Of a DNA stretch of 64,000 nucleotides, positions 1 to 10,700 are shown in pieces. The notes under the pieces are model-generated. The model ran no database searches and was not told the origin of the DNA. It saw nothing but the letters and a program-made list of their open reading frames with translations. Positions within the stretch are counted from its first letter, which is position 1, and every line of letters starts with the position of its first letter. Made by a program: the position numbers and the translations under genes. The DNA lies in assembly GCA_021775525.1 (NCBI GenBank), contig JAJFHQ010000010.1, positions 1-64,000 of the forward strand, read 5' to 3'. The stretch is from Hyphomicrobiales bacterium. Lineage in GTDB: Bacteria; Pseudomonadota; Alphaproteobacteria; Rhizobiales; Methyloligellaceae.

Positions 1-13
1 TGTTGACTCAGCC

Positions 14-1897
14 ATGATGAGAATAATCAAGGCCGATCCACACTTTCAAGGCGCTCCGCAACCCGCGAAAGATCAAATTATAGCGACCACGCGGGAGCTC
101 GAAAAGAAATTACGGCAAGTAAATCGGGACTTGCAAGAAGCAAACCATCAAAGGATGAGGCTCGAAAAAGCAAGGCAAGCGGAGATGGATGCCCGCAAGC
201 TTCTCAAACGGAGAGAGGCCGAACTCGTCGAGCTGGCCATTCAGGAGGGCGGGTCAAAAAACGCGTCGCACTGTCCCCATGGCCAGTACTGGAACCCAGG
301 ATTGGATCGATGCTGGCTCGACGGGTATGCCCTCCTTCAAACGAAGCGGTGGGTTGAAGGCGCTAATACCGTCAAGAGCGAAACCCAGTCCAAATGCATG
401 GCGGTCGATCAAAATGGCGAGCTGTGGAAGGACTGGTGCTCGACAGACCCATCTGCTCCCAACCGCACGGACAGGGAAATTCACTTCAAGATCGGCAGAG
501 ACGGCACCGTCCAGACACCCGGCGGGAAGTGCCTGGGGCTCGACGACAAAGCTCAAAATGCAGGTAAGTTCCCACAAATTCTGGCCTTGGATTGCTCAGG
601 TGGCGCAGCCCAGAAATGGAAATTCGACTCCAGGGGCCGGTTCGTCGCCAGCAACGGTTTGTGCATCACAGAGGTCGGTGTTTCGTCGTTACAGAATACC
701 AATCTGAAGCCTGACGTCCTGCGGCTGGCGGATTGTGAAAAGTGGGATCGGCAAAAACCCTATGACTGGACGCCCCTCTTCGGTACGCCAGACTATCGCG
801 CGCAGGGTCCGAACAAATTCCCGGATACGTTGATGTTCAGGTATAGAGGCAGCAATTGCATCAACGGGGGCATTCCATACAATGCCCAGCCCACATTCGA
901 TAAATGCAATACCAGTAACGCCCACCAGATGTTTGCCGTCAGCTTCGTTGACGACAAGCATTTCGTCATCGCGTCACGCACCTCGCATTACTGCCTCACC
1001 GCGCAACCAGGCACGGAGGAGGGATTGGTTCCAGTCGTAAACGCGCCCTGTCTCAATAGCGAAAACCAGCAATTCTTCCTGGATGAGCCTGGAAATTATC
1101 ATGTGCGTCTCAAGAACCGTCAGACAGGCCTGTGTCTGACCGTTGGTGGTGGTGATAATAATTGGAGACCTGGCGCGCCCCTCGTGCAGTATACGTGCGG
1201 AGGCTCGCCCAAAATCCTCTCCGGAAGGCAATGGTTTGTTGTAAAATCCATCGACAAGATTCCTTCATTCACACCGCCGCCGAAGAAGCAGCCGACGCAG
1301 GTGAGCCAGGTGGAGATACTGGAAAATCTCAGGGCCGCATATCTCTACCAGACTGTCTTGATTCAACCCTCTGGAAAGCCAGGGTTCAGCTTTAAGGCAA
1401 ATGAAATCCGCCAGGACGGAAAGCCTTCCAAGACGAACCTTGTCATGACGGCACAACAGGACTGGTACACCATGTTCCAGATAGTGCCGGGCCGGACAAA
1501 CGAGGCCGGGACCGTTTCCCTGCAGTCGATAGGCCGGTCACGCCCTGGCGGTGGTGTAGGAAGCCCCAGAAATAACCCGCGTTGTCTCAACAACAGTGTC
1601 AGGAATCAGGAGTATTATCTGGCCATTAACAATAAGGAGACGCGAGGAGGCCGGTTCCTCGATGTCAGGAAGGCTGAAATCAGCGATACATTCAACCGGG
1701 AGGCGACGTTCAAAATCATCAAGAGTCTGGACGGAGTGCCCGGCCGCATCTCGCTGGCATCGACCATTCCCGGGAGGAAATGGCCATTTATCATCAGCAA
1801 TCAAAACAACCAGATTTTCATGGCTGAAGCCTCCCCGGCTGCAGCACTCACTTTAGTAAAAACCGCAAATCCGTTTAAAGCATGGTGCGGGAACTGA
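14..1897 (+). CDS. Protein with N-terminal coiled-coil-like segment, Cys motif (CPHGQYWNPGLDRCW) and multiple ricin-type beta-trefoil (QxW) lectin-like repeats; possibly 5'-partial
   Basis: ORF 627 aa; repeated C-L-x-(7-20)-LxLDC...QKWKF / QQFFL / QWFVV patterns typical of beta-trefoil lectin repeats; reading frame is open to the left window edge. Confidence 0.6.
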   Translation: MMRIIKADPHFQGAPQPAKDQIIATTRELEKKLRQVNRDLQEANHQRMRLEKARQAEMDARKLLKRREAELVELAIQEGGSKNASHCPHGQYWNPGLDRCWLDGYALLQTKRWVEGANTVKSETQSKCMAVDQNGELWKDWCSTDPSAPNRTDREIHFKIGRDGTVQTPGGKCLGLDDKAQNAGKFPQILALDCSGGAAQKWKFDSRGRFVASNGLCITEVGVSSLQNTNLKPDVLRLADCEKWDRQKPYDWTPLFGTPDYRAQGPNKFPDTLMFRYRGSNCINGGIPYNAQPTFDKCNTSNAHQMFAVSFVDDKHFVIASRTSHYCLTAQPGTEEGLVPVVNAPCLNSENQQFFLDEPGNYHVRLKNRQTGLCLTVGGGDNNWRPGAPLVQYTCGGSPKILSGRQWFVVKSIDKIPSFTPPPKKQPTQVSQVEILENLRAAYLYQTVLIQPSGKPGFSFKANEIRQDGKPSKTNLVMTAQQDWYTMFQIVPGRTNEAGTVSLQSIGRSRPGGGVGSPRNNPRCLNNSVRNQEYYLAINNKETRGGRFLDVRKAEISDTFNREATFKIIKSLDGVPGRISLASTIPGRKWPFIISNQNNQIFMAEASPAAALTLVKTANPFKAWCGN

Positions 1898-1947
1898 GGG
1901 GTGCCAGGCACCACCTCGGCAATTCGAAATGCAATTCCTTGAACACT

Positions 1948-2151
1948 CTAACGCGAACGCGCCGCGCCCCGCCTCATCCCGGCATTGGCATGGGCGTTAG
2001 CCCCCCCGCCAATATTGCGCATGGCGTTTGACTTGGCATCAAAATGCCCGGCCTGTACTTTCTCTTCGCTCTTTTCGCCCTTGACATTCGGCTTGGCGGC
2101 CTTGGCGGCAGCTCTGGCTTTTGCCCGGGCCCGGGCCTTGGCTTTTGTCAT
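1948..2151 (-). CDS. Small Lys/Ala/Arg-rich basic protein (67 aa), function unknown
   Basis: ORF MTKAKARARAKARAAAKAAKPNVKGEKSEEK...; GAGG-like Shine-Dalgarno about 10 nt upstream of ATG. Confidence 0.5.
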   Translation of the reverse strand: MTKAKARARAKARAAAKAAKPNVKGEKSEEKVQAGHFDAKSNAMRNIGGGANAHANAGMRRGAARSR

Positions 2152-2526
2152 GACAGGTTCACCTCATTCATGTGCAGGTCAGGGTATCCCTACACGATTC
2201 ACCCCCCATTCGGGAAGGAAATCGGTTTTCCTTGCTGCGGAACAGAGACATCGAGAAGCCTTGCTCCTGCCGCCTGCACGCCATCGCCATGCCGGAATCA
2301 GCAATTAACTCTTGGTCAAGCTGCCCAGGACTACTCTTGGGAGTGTGATCGGCAGCAGGCTGTTGCCGTTCATCATATGGGCCGTTTTGTGGACTTTTGA
2401 CCGCAAAAGGTGCAAGTATAGGGTCAGGTACGCACCCAATTTGCTTACAAGCCGCCGGTTCGCGGCGGCAAGGCCTCCGGATACAGTTCCAGCAGCGTCT
2501 GAAGTACAGGACGAGGGACCGAGGGA

Positions 2527-3732
2527 ATGTTGCGAAACCCGCATTACGTGTTCAGCCTAATCGTGGCCTTCACGCTTGGATTCGTCGCCGTGCTGGCGAT
2601 GCCCGTGGGAGGACCGGATACGCGCGACACGATTGCGATGCGTTCGCCCGGCGGTTCGTCCGGGCACTCGGTTCATTACAAAACGCCAATCGTTGTGGCA
2701 TCCCGGGGCGTGACGGCAGAACCCGCCAGAGTGCCTGCCCGGCAGGTGGCAATTGCCTCTCCGCTGCCCGAGGCGGAAGATACGCGTTACACGAACCAGA
2801 CTCCGGCCTATTCCAAATGGTCCTTCCCGTCCCTGACTAAGCTTGTCTCGATGTCGTCATCGCCATTTCCCTATAAAGGGCTGGTGCCACGCACCAAGCG
2901 GCCTTTCCTGAATTTCAGGAATGGCGGACGCGTGGGCCGGAAGACTGGCAAGGGCCGCGTTTACTGGGCCGACAAGACTTACAGCGACAGCCGTGTCCTG
3001 CTTCACATTCCGCGCGGGTTCGACTCCGGCAAGCCCGCTGTCATCGTTCTGTTTTTCCACGGTCACGGCGCAACGCTGGCACGCGACGTTGTCGCCCGGC
3101 AGCGCCTGCCGGCGCAGATTTCCGACAGCGGCATCAACGCCGTTCTGGTCGCGCCGCAATTCGCCGTCGACGCGCGTGATTCAAGCGCTGGCAATTTCTG
3201 GAAACCAGGCGGTACGCGTCGCTTTCTCGATGAAGTGGCGCCGCAGCTGGCCCGGCTGATCGGCGATCCGACAACCAAAGATAATTTCGCCAGGCTGCCC
3301 GTAGTCATCGTCGGTTACTCAGGTGGCTATGTGCCGACTGCCTGGTCGCTGGCCAATGGCGGAATTGGCGACCGTGTGAAAGGTGTGGTTCTGCTGGATG
3401 GTCTTTACGGTGAACTCAACAGGTTTGCAAAATGGATCGAGCGTGACAATGCAGGCTTTTTCCTGAGCGCCTATGCCACGTCTACCACCAAGGGCAACAC
3501 GGCCCTCAAGGGCATTTTGAAAAAACGCGGCATTGCCTACAGCACCAAGCTGGGGCCGACGCTCAAGCCGAACAGCGTCACCTTCGTGCGGGCCGTCAAG
3601 GGACACCGGGATTATGTCACCCGCGCCTGGGCTGACAACCCGATCAGCGATTTGCTGGCCCGAATACCCGGCACCGCGCACCGGATCGACCCAGCCCGCT
3701 CCGCTTTGCTCGAAACCGCGCGCAGAAATTAA
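2527..3732 (+). CDS. Exported/membrane-anchored alpha/beta-hydrolase-like protein
   Basis: N-terminal hydrophobic segment; VIVLFFHGHG oxyanion-like strand and VVIVGYSGG nucleophile-elbow-like motif. Confidence 0.55.
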   Translation: MLRNPHYVFSLIVAFTLGFVAVLAMPVGGPDTRDTIAMRSPGGSSGHSVHYKTPIVVASRGVTAEPARVPARQVAIASPLPEAEDTRYTNQTPAYSKWSFPSLTKLVSMSSSPFPYKGLVPRTKRPFLNFRNGGRVGRKTGKGRVYWADKTYSDSRVLLHIPRGFDSGKPAVIVLFFHGHGATLARDVVARQRLPAQISDSGINAVLVAPQFAVDARDSSAGNFWKPGGTRRFLDEVAPQLARLIGDPTTKDNFARLPVVIVGYSGGYVPTAWSLANGGIGDRVKGVVLLDGLYGELNRFAKWIERDNAGFFLSAYATSTTKGNTALKGILKKRGIAYSTKLGPTLKPNSVTFVRAVKGHRDYVTRAWADNPISDLLARIPGTAHRIDPARSALLETARRN

Positions 3733-3831
3733 CCTCCGGAAACACTCCCCCACCTTCAGTCCGCACTTGCCTGCCCCGCCACGTCCAAGTAGTTTGGCGC
3801 GTCCCGGCATCTATCGAGTGATCAATCAGCT

Positions 3832-5199
3832 ATGAGTAAATCGCGCGGCCAAGACCGCTCTGGCCAGAGCCAGCCCAAAATTGCGGGGATCACCACCTTT
3901 ACCGCCAGCGCCATCGCCGTGGCCGACATGGTGGGTATTGGCGTTTTTACCAGCCTTGGTTTCCAGGTGATTGACATCACCTCGGCCTTCTCGGTCATCG
4001 TGTTGTGGATTCTCGGCGGCGTGGTCGCCCTGTGTGGCGCCCTGTCCTACGGCGAACTGGCCTCGGCCCTGCCACGCTCTGGCGGCGAATATAATTTCCT
4101 GACCCGCATTTATCACCCGGCACTTGGCTTCATGGCCGGATGGCTGTCGGCAACGGTCGGCTTCACCGCCCCGATTGCCCTGGCGGCACTTGCGTTCGGG
4201 GCCTACTTCAACGGCGTATTTCCGGGCATCGCCTCGCCGCTCTGGCTTGGCCTTGGCAGTACGTGGGTCATTGCCCTCGTGCACCTCACCGGCCTGAAAC
4301 ATTCCAGCCAGTTACAGAACATTTCGACGATACTGAAAATCATCCTGATCGTCGGCTTCATGGTCGCCGCTGTGGCCTTCGGTACGCCTGAGCCTATTTC
4401 CTTCGCCCCTTCATCTGTTGATCTCCATCACATCACAAGCGCGCCTTTTGCCATCGGCCTCGTGTTCGTCATGTATTCCTACTCAGGGTGGAATGCGCAG
4501 ACCTACATCATGGGTGAAATCAAGGATCCCCGGCACACAGTGCCGCGCTCGCTGTTCATCGCCACCTTTATCGTGCTGATACTGTATCTCGGATTGAACG
4601 CGGTGTTCCTCTACACCACGCCAATGGAAATGATGGCCGGACAGGTCGAAGTGGCGCTGGTTGCCGGCAAACATATTTTCGGCGAGGCCGGTGGCCGTAT
4701 TGTCGGCGGGCTTATTTGTTTTGGACTGATCTCGACCATCAGCGCCATGACGTGGATCGGGCCGCGCGTCACAAAGGTGATGGGCGAGGACATCCCCCTG
4801 TTCGCCATTTTCGCGCGCGAAACAAAGAACGGCGTACCCGCGTTCGCGATCCTGCTGCAACTCAGCATCGTGACGCTGTTGATCCTGACCCAGAGCTTCG
4901 AGCATGTGCTCAACTACATCCAGTTCGCCATCACGCTGTCCTCATTCCTGACCGTTCTCGGCGTAATGGTGCTGCGGTATTCTCAACCCAAATTGGAGCG
5001 GCCTTACCGCACCTGGGGCTACCCTGTGACTCCGATCATATTTCTTATCGTCACTGCGTTCATGATGGGGTATCTGATACTGGAGCGGCCCGTTCAGTCC
5101 TTTGCAGGACTGGCCACGTTGATAGTGGGCCTCGCAGTCTATTTCTTCACACTCAAGGACACCAAGACATCATCGCAAGGAGCTACACCCGGTGAATAG
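3832..5199 (+). CDS. APC-superfamily amino acid permease
   Basis: 455 aa, ~12 TM segments; GITTFTASAIAVADMVGIGVFTSLGF N-terminal motif, C-terminal YRTWGYPVTPIIFLI. Confidence 0.85.
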   Translation: MSKSRGQDRSGQSQPKIAGITTFTASAIAVADMVGIGVFTSLGFQVIDITSAFSVIVLWILGGVVALCGALSYGELASALPRSGGEYNFLTRIYHPALGFMAGWLSATVGFTAPIALAALAFGAYFNGVFPGIASPLWLGLGSTWVIALVHLTGLKHSSQLQNISTILKIILIVGFMVAAVAFGTPEPISFAPSSVDLHHITSAPFAIGLVFVMYSYSGWNAQTYIMGEIKDPRHTVPRSLFIATFIVLILYLGLNAVFLYTTPMEMMAGQVEVALVAGKHIFGEAGGRIVGGLICFGLISTISAMTWIGPRVTKVMGEDIPLFAIFARETKNGVPAFAILLQLSIVTLLILTQSFEHVLNYIQFAITLSSFLTVLGVMVLRYSQPKLERPYRTWGYPVTPIIFLIVTAFMMGYLILERPVQSFAGLATLIVGLAVYFFTLKDTKTSSQGATPGE

Positions 5200-6292
5200 G
5201 ATATCTGTACCCGCTAGAATGGCAGTCGCAGTTTTTGCACTGTTGATTTCTTTCTCACAGGCGTTCGCCGCCGAGCTTCCCAGCGTCAATGATACGGCGC
5301 GATTCCTTGCCGGGATGAAGCCTTCTGAAGATTCGCCGCTTGCGCGCCTGACAAAGGAAGGTGGCTGGAAGCATCATGCCCGGACTCTGGATGCCGCATG
5401 GAAGCGGATCGAGTCGCGGCAGCTCAGCAAGATTCGCGCCTGGTCGAAAGAGCATGTGCCGGGTAAGCGCAAACAGATGCTGTATATGTTTTCCGGACCC
5501 GATTTTCTCTACGCCAATGCCTTTTATCCCAATGCCGAAACATATGTGTTGAGCGCGCTCGAGCCGGTTGGGTCGGTCCCCAACATGGCAAGACATTCTC
5601 CTGGCGCGCGCTCAGGCGCCTTGCATGAACTCAGGGCGTCCATGCAGACGGTGCTGAATTATTCCTTCTTTATCACCAAGCATATGAAGTCTGAACTGCG
5701 TTCGGGCAATATGCGTGGCACCCTGCCGGTGCTGTTCGTGTTCCTCGCCCGTTCAGGTAACACCATCAATGACGTTGAGTTCATCTTCCTGAATTCGGAC
5801 GGCCTCGCTGTGCCCAAGGATGCAGCCTTCAAGGGGAGCTCCCCCGGTGTCCGGGTTGCCTTTACAGACAAGACCGGAAAATCAAAGACGCTGTATTATT
5901 TCCGCACTGATCTTTCCAATGGCGGGCTTAATAAAAGCGGCTTTCGCGCTTTTTCCCAGGCGCTTGGCCCGGCCCACAGCCTGATTAAAAGTGCTTCATA
6001 CCTGCTTCACAGCGGCAATTTCACCGTCGCTCGCGACTTTCTGCTGAAGCAGAGCGACGTGCTCATTCAAGACCCTTCCGGTGTACCGCTCAGGCATATC
6101 CCGAAAGATGTCTGGGAATTTCATCCCTTCGGGCAATATGTCGGCCCGATCAGCATCTTTAAAGGCCGCTACCAGCGCGATTTGAAAAACCTGTTTTCAA
6201 GGAAACGCTCCAAGCCGATCAAGTTCGGTGTCGGTTATCGCTGGCGCCTGAATGAGACATCTGTGCTGCTGGCCATTAAGAAGAAGCCGTAG
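5192..6292 (+). CDS. Secreted protein of unknown function (signal peptide)
   Basis: 366 aa, signal peptide (…SFSQAFAAE); start overlaps end of the permease gene by 8 bp. Confidence 0.6.
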   Translation: MNRISVPARMAVAVFALLISFSQAFAAELPSVNDTARFLAGMKPSEDSPLARLTKEGGWKHHARTLDAAWKRIESRQLSKIRAWSKEHVPGKRKQMLYMFSGPDFLYANAFYPNAETYVLSALEPVGSVPNMARHSPGARSGALHELRASMQTVLNYSFFITKHMKSELRSGNMRGTLPVLFVFLARSGNTINDVEFIFLNSDGLAVPKDAAFKGSSPGVRVAFTDKTGKSKTLYYFRTDLSNGGLNKSGFRAFSQALGPAHSLIKSASYLLHSGNFTVARDFLLKQSDVLIQDPSGVPLRHIPKDVWEFHPFGQYVGPISIFKGRYQRDLKNLFSRKRSKPIKFGVGYRWRLNETSVLLAIKKKP

Positions 6293-6378
6293 ACTCAAAG
6301 ATCATAATCAGCAGTTCACTGTTGCGGTGATACAGGCCGTGGCTTGACACAGTTGCAATTTTATATAACCATATTGTT

Positions 6379-6750
6379 ATGGAACAAATAGGTTATACTA
6401 ATCCGCAAACCAACCTTGATGCAGTTTTTGCAGCGCTGGCCGACCCAACACGGCGCGCAATACTGTCCCGGCTCGCTTCCGGCGGGTTATCCGTAAACGA
6501 GATCGCCGCACCATTCGAGATCAGCCAGCCCGCGGTCTCGAAACACCTGAAGGTGCTGGAACGCGCAGGCTTGATAGAGCGGGGCGTTGATGAACAACGA
6601 CGCCCTGCAAGATTGAAGGCCGAGAAGATGGCGGCAGCCGTCGAATGGCTCGAGGAATTCAGGGCTTTCTGGGATGACAGCTTTGACCAGCTGGATCACA
6701 TCCTTACCCAAATGAAACAGACGAAAGCAAAGGAAGCAGACCATGAGTGA
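6379..6750 (+). CDS. ArsR-family HTH transcriptional regulator
   Basis: ADPTRRAILSRLASGGLSVNEIAAPFEISQPAVSKHLKVLERAGLI winged-HTH signature. Confidence 0.92.
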   Translation: MEQIGYTNPQTNLDAVFAALADPTRRAILSRLASGGLSVNEIAAPFEISQPAVSKHLKVLERAGLIERGVDEQRRPARLKAEKMAAAVEWLEEFRAFWDDSFDQLDHILTQMKQTKAKEADHE

Positions 6751-7249
6751 ATTAACTGAGTACACACTGGATCGCGTATTCGATGCACCGCGTGAAATGG
6801 TCTGGCGTGCCTGGACTGATCCTGAATTGCTATCGCGCTGGTATGGCCCGGGCGTGGAAACCATCATCCACAGATTTGATCTGAAACCCGGCGGGGAATG
6901 GCTCAACGAGATGAAATGGGGTGAGAACTCCATGCTCAGCAAAGCTGTGTTCAAGGAAGTAACACCGCCGGAACGGCTCGTTTGGCATCACCACTCGTCA
7001 ACGGATTCAGATTGGAACACCGTTTCGAATCCGAAGATGCCGGATTGGCCCCCTATCCTCTTAACAACGGTGACATTCGAGGATGAGGGCGACAAAACCA
7101 ACGTGCGGCTGACTTGGGCACCATTCGAAGCGACAGACGCCCAGATTGCGTGTTTTTCTGATGCCGTAACCAACATGGGCAAAGGTTGGGAAAGCGGTTA
7201 CGCCATCATGGATGAGATTTTCGCCGAGCTTCAGGCAGAAAATACATAG
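6743..7249 (+). CDS. SRPBCC / AHSA1-like protein
   Basis: FDAPREMVWRAWTDPELLSRWYGP…; overlaps the ArsR gene by 8 bp (common ArsR-SRPBCC operon). Confidence 0.9.
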   Translation: MSELTEYTLDRVFDAPREMVWRAWTDPELLSRWYGPGVETIIHRFDLKPGGEWLNEMKWGENSMLSKAVFKEVTPPERLVWHHHSSTDSDWNTVSNPKMPDWPPILLTTVTFEDEGDKTNVRLTWAPFEATDAQIACFSDAVTNMGKGWESGYAIMDEIFAELQAENT

Positions 7250-7257
7250 GGGATGCG

Positions 7258-7683
7258 ATGTCCGAAAAGACTGCTGGTGGGGTTCACTGGAGTTTCTGGG
7301 TGATCGGCACTATCGCGCTGATTTGGAATGTCATGGGCGTCATAAATTTCTTCGTTCAGATGGACCAGGACGCGCTCGATGCATATCGCGAGTCTGAGCG
7401 CGCGATAATCGATGGACGACCCGCATGGGCCACCGGAGCTTTCGCGATCGCCGTTTTCGGCGGTGCGTTTGGAAGTGTTCTGCTTCTGCTAAGAAAGTCG
7501 GCTGCGGTTTATTTGTTTTTCGCGTCGCTGTTTGGTGTAGTTGTGACGATGACCCATACACTTGGCGTCGGCTTTAATTTCGGTCTTGGAGAGATTTTGG
7601 GGATAATTCTGATGCCGCTGATGGTGGCGGCATTTTTGATCTGGTACTCGAAGAAGGTCCAGAGCAAGGGTTGGACAAGTTAG
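7258..7683 (+). CDS. Small integral membrane protein, unknown function
   Basis: 141 aa with several TM segments, directly downstream of the SRPBCC gene. Confidence 0.65.
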   Translation: MSEKTAGGVHWSFWVIGTIALIWNVMGVINFFVQMDQDALDAYRESERAIIDGRPAWATGAFAIAVFGGAFGSVLLLLRKSAAVYLFFASLFGVVVTMTHTLGVGFNFGLGEILGIILMPLMVAAFLIWYSKKVQSKGWTS

Positions 7684-7747
7684 GAATACCGCTTCGCGAA
7701 CCGCACAAATCATTTTCAGGGGTTCGTAGTCTTAAGCTGAGAATTCG

Positions 7748-10700
7748 CTAGGCTTTGCTGGAAAGGCTGTCCACTTCGGCAAGCTCTTCTTCCAAAGCAG
7801 TCGTCTCGCTCCCGCGCGGTTTCATCCACCCGGCGATAAGGATATACAGCGCCGGTGTGAGGAACAGCGTGAACACGGCCGCGAGACCCAGCCCGCCAAA
7901 CACAACCCAGCCAATGGCGGCACGCGATTCAGCGCCTGGCCCGCTTCCCAGGATGAGTGGCAATCCTGCCAGCACCGTTGAAACCATAGTCATGATTATG
8001 GGCCGTGCCCGTATCACCGAGGCTTCACGCACCGCTTCGCCGACAGCCATGCCCCTGTCGCGAAGCTGGTCAGCAAACTCAACCATCAGGATCGAGTTCT
8101 TGGCCATGATGCCGATCAGCATCAGCACGCCGATCTGGCTGTAAATATTTATCGACGTTCCAGTTAATGCCAGTGCGAAGATGGCCGCGCATATGCCAAA
8201 CGGCACCGTCAGCAGAACGATGAGCGCGGAGGTGATGCTCTCGAACTGCGCCACCAGCACGAGGAACACGACCAGCAGCGCAACCAGATATGTAACGAGG
8301 ATGCCCTTCGAGGTTTCATCGAGCTCTGCCGCCTCATTCAGGAACAGCAGCCCGATACCCGGCGGCAACTCCTTGTGTGCCAGTGCCCGCACCGCATCGA
8401 CGGCTTCGCGAAGCGAAAACCCTTCAACTGGATTGGCATCGACCTCGATGGCGCGGCGCTGCCCGTGTCTGTCCAACTCGGCGGCAACGGCATTCTCTTT
8501 AAACGTAACGAGCTGCGAGAGGGGCACCAGGCGTCCGCCCTCTGCTCCTACATAGAGCTTGCGCAAATCTGACGGGTTGGTGACAGTGCCTTCTGTCGCC
8601 TGCAGGATAATCGGCACCGTCTGATCGTCCACGGTGAGTTCCGCCACGTCGTCATTGTCCACGAGCACCTGGATGGTCGATGCCAGATTGTCGATCGAAA
8701 CACCAAGGTCCGTGGCACGGCGGCGGTTGATATTGACAGATAGCTGCGGCTGGGTGGCGCGGAACTCGACACGGATGCCCTCCAATTGCGGGATATCGCG
8801 CTCCATGGCGATAACGAAGGCATCAGTCGCTTCCAGGATCTTGTTATAGTTTGATCCGGTCAGGGCAAACTTCAGCCCCCCGCCGGCGTTGCGGAGACCA
8901 AGAGAATTGGCGCGCACGATCCGCGCTTGTGCCCCTGGTATCTGGCTCACGGGTTTCGCAAGAGCCTTGGCAATTTCACCTTCGGATTTCTTGCGCTGCG
9001 ACCAGTCTTGCAATGGCGCGTCAATCCAGCCGCGATTGAGGTCCCAGCGTCCAGTGATGGTGAACAGGTTGGTAACCGTCCCTGCATCGGTCAACGGACG
9101 CAGGATCTTTTCCACCTGTTCCACCTGCCGATCGGTATAGGCAAGCCCCACCCCGTCAGGCCCTGTCAGCCTCACGGTAATCAGGCCCCGGTCCTCGTCA
9201 GGCACCAGTTCCTCGCCAAGGGTTGCAAATGCTAGCGCGGCACACATGCCAACGATGGCGCAGCCGCCCAGCAACACCAGGGGTGCGGCCAGAACCCCAT
9301 CGAGACCGCGAGCATATACGCGCAACAGGAAACCACGTTCGGAATTTTTATCTGGCGGAGATTCTTTTGGCACCGCTTTATCGGGAAGCTTAGATGCCAT
9401 CATCGGGCAAAGGGTGAGTGCTACGAACGAAGATATTGTGACCGTTACCGCAAGCACGAAACCGAACTCAGTGAACAGCCGCCCTGCAGTCGATGGCAGG
9501 AAGGAGATCGGCAGGAACACAGAAATCAGTGTTGCTGTTGTGGCGACAACGGCGAAGAACACCTGCCGGGTACCCAGCACTGCAGCCGCGCGGGATGCTA
9601 TCCCTTCCGCGCGCCGGCGTTGAATATTTTCCAGCACCACAATGGCGTCATCCACCACCAGGCCGGCGCTAAGCACCAAGGCCAGCAGTGTGATGAGATT
9701 GATGGAAAATCCAAGCAGCCAGATAGCCGCGATTGTGCCGATGAGCGCAATCGGGATGGTTGCCGCGGGAATGAGCGCAGCGCGGAATTGCCCGACGAAC
9801 AGCGCTATCACCGTAATGACGATGAGCACAGCGAGGCAAAGAGAGATCAGAACCTCACGGATAGCGCCCTTGATGAATTTTGAATCATCCGATGTGGATT
9901 GAATTGTCAGATCCTTGAACCGGGCGTTCATCTGGTTCACCACGCGTTTCACGCCATTGGAGATCGACACCGTGTTTGATTGCGCCTGTCGCACAACGCC
10001 AAGATTGACCACGGTGCGCCCGTTGAGCCGAACATAATTGACCGGATCCGCCGGTCCGAAAGAGGCGGAAGCCACATCCCCAATACGAACCGGATCGCGC
10101 ACGATTAGTTCCTCGATTTCTTCCGGCTTGCTCACAGATGCATTGGCGCGAACCAGCACTTCCTGTCCCTCGGAGGCAAAGCTGCCGGCTGGCACGTCGT
10201 AGCGCGCATTGCGCAGCACCCCGGACACATCGGCAACGGACAGCTTGTAGCTGGCAAGTTTCATAGGATCGATCACCACCCGCATCACGCGTTCACGGTC
10301 ACCAAACAGGATGACGTCAGCCACGCCCTCAACAGACATGATTTCAGGAACCACCTCATCCTCAACCTTGCGGGTGACGTCTTCGATGGTCAGGCTGTCG
10401 CTGTAGGCAGAGAGCTGGATGATGGGGCGCGCATCGGCATCTGCCTTGATGACGAAAATATCTTCAACGCCGTCGGGCAGTTCACGCTCGACCCGGCTCA
10501 CTGCCTCGCGCACATCGTTTGCGGCATCAATCAGGTTTACCGACGGGCTGAACTCGACTCGGATCCTGAAATTGTCTTCTTCGCTGGATGAGCGCACTGC
10601 CTTCACGCCATTGACGCGCGCGACAGCACCCTCGACCCGCGATGTGATTTCCGCATCGATGGTTTCAGGAGAGCCACCGGGATAGTTGGCTCGCACAGTC

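Noticed and set aside
254-577. Antisense ORF in the beta-trefoil gene
   Set aside because: No start-site or family support; the plus-strand frame explains the region.
1898-1930. GGTGCC-A-GGCACC palindrome after the beta-trefoil gene as terminator
   Set aside because: Stem is short and no T-run follows; insufficient support.
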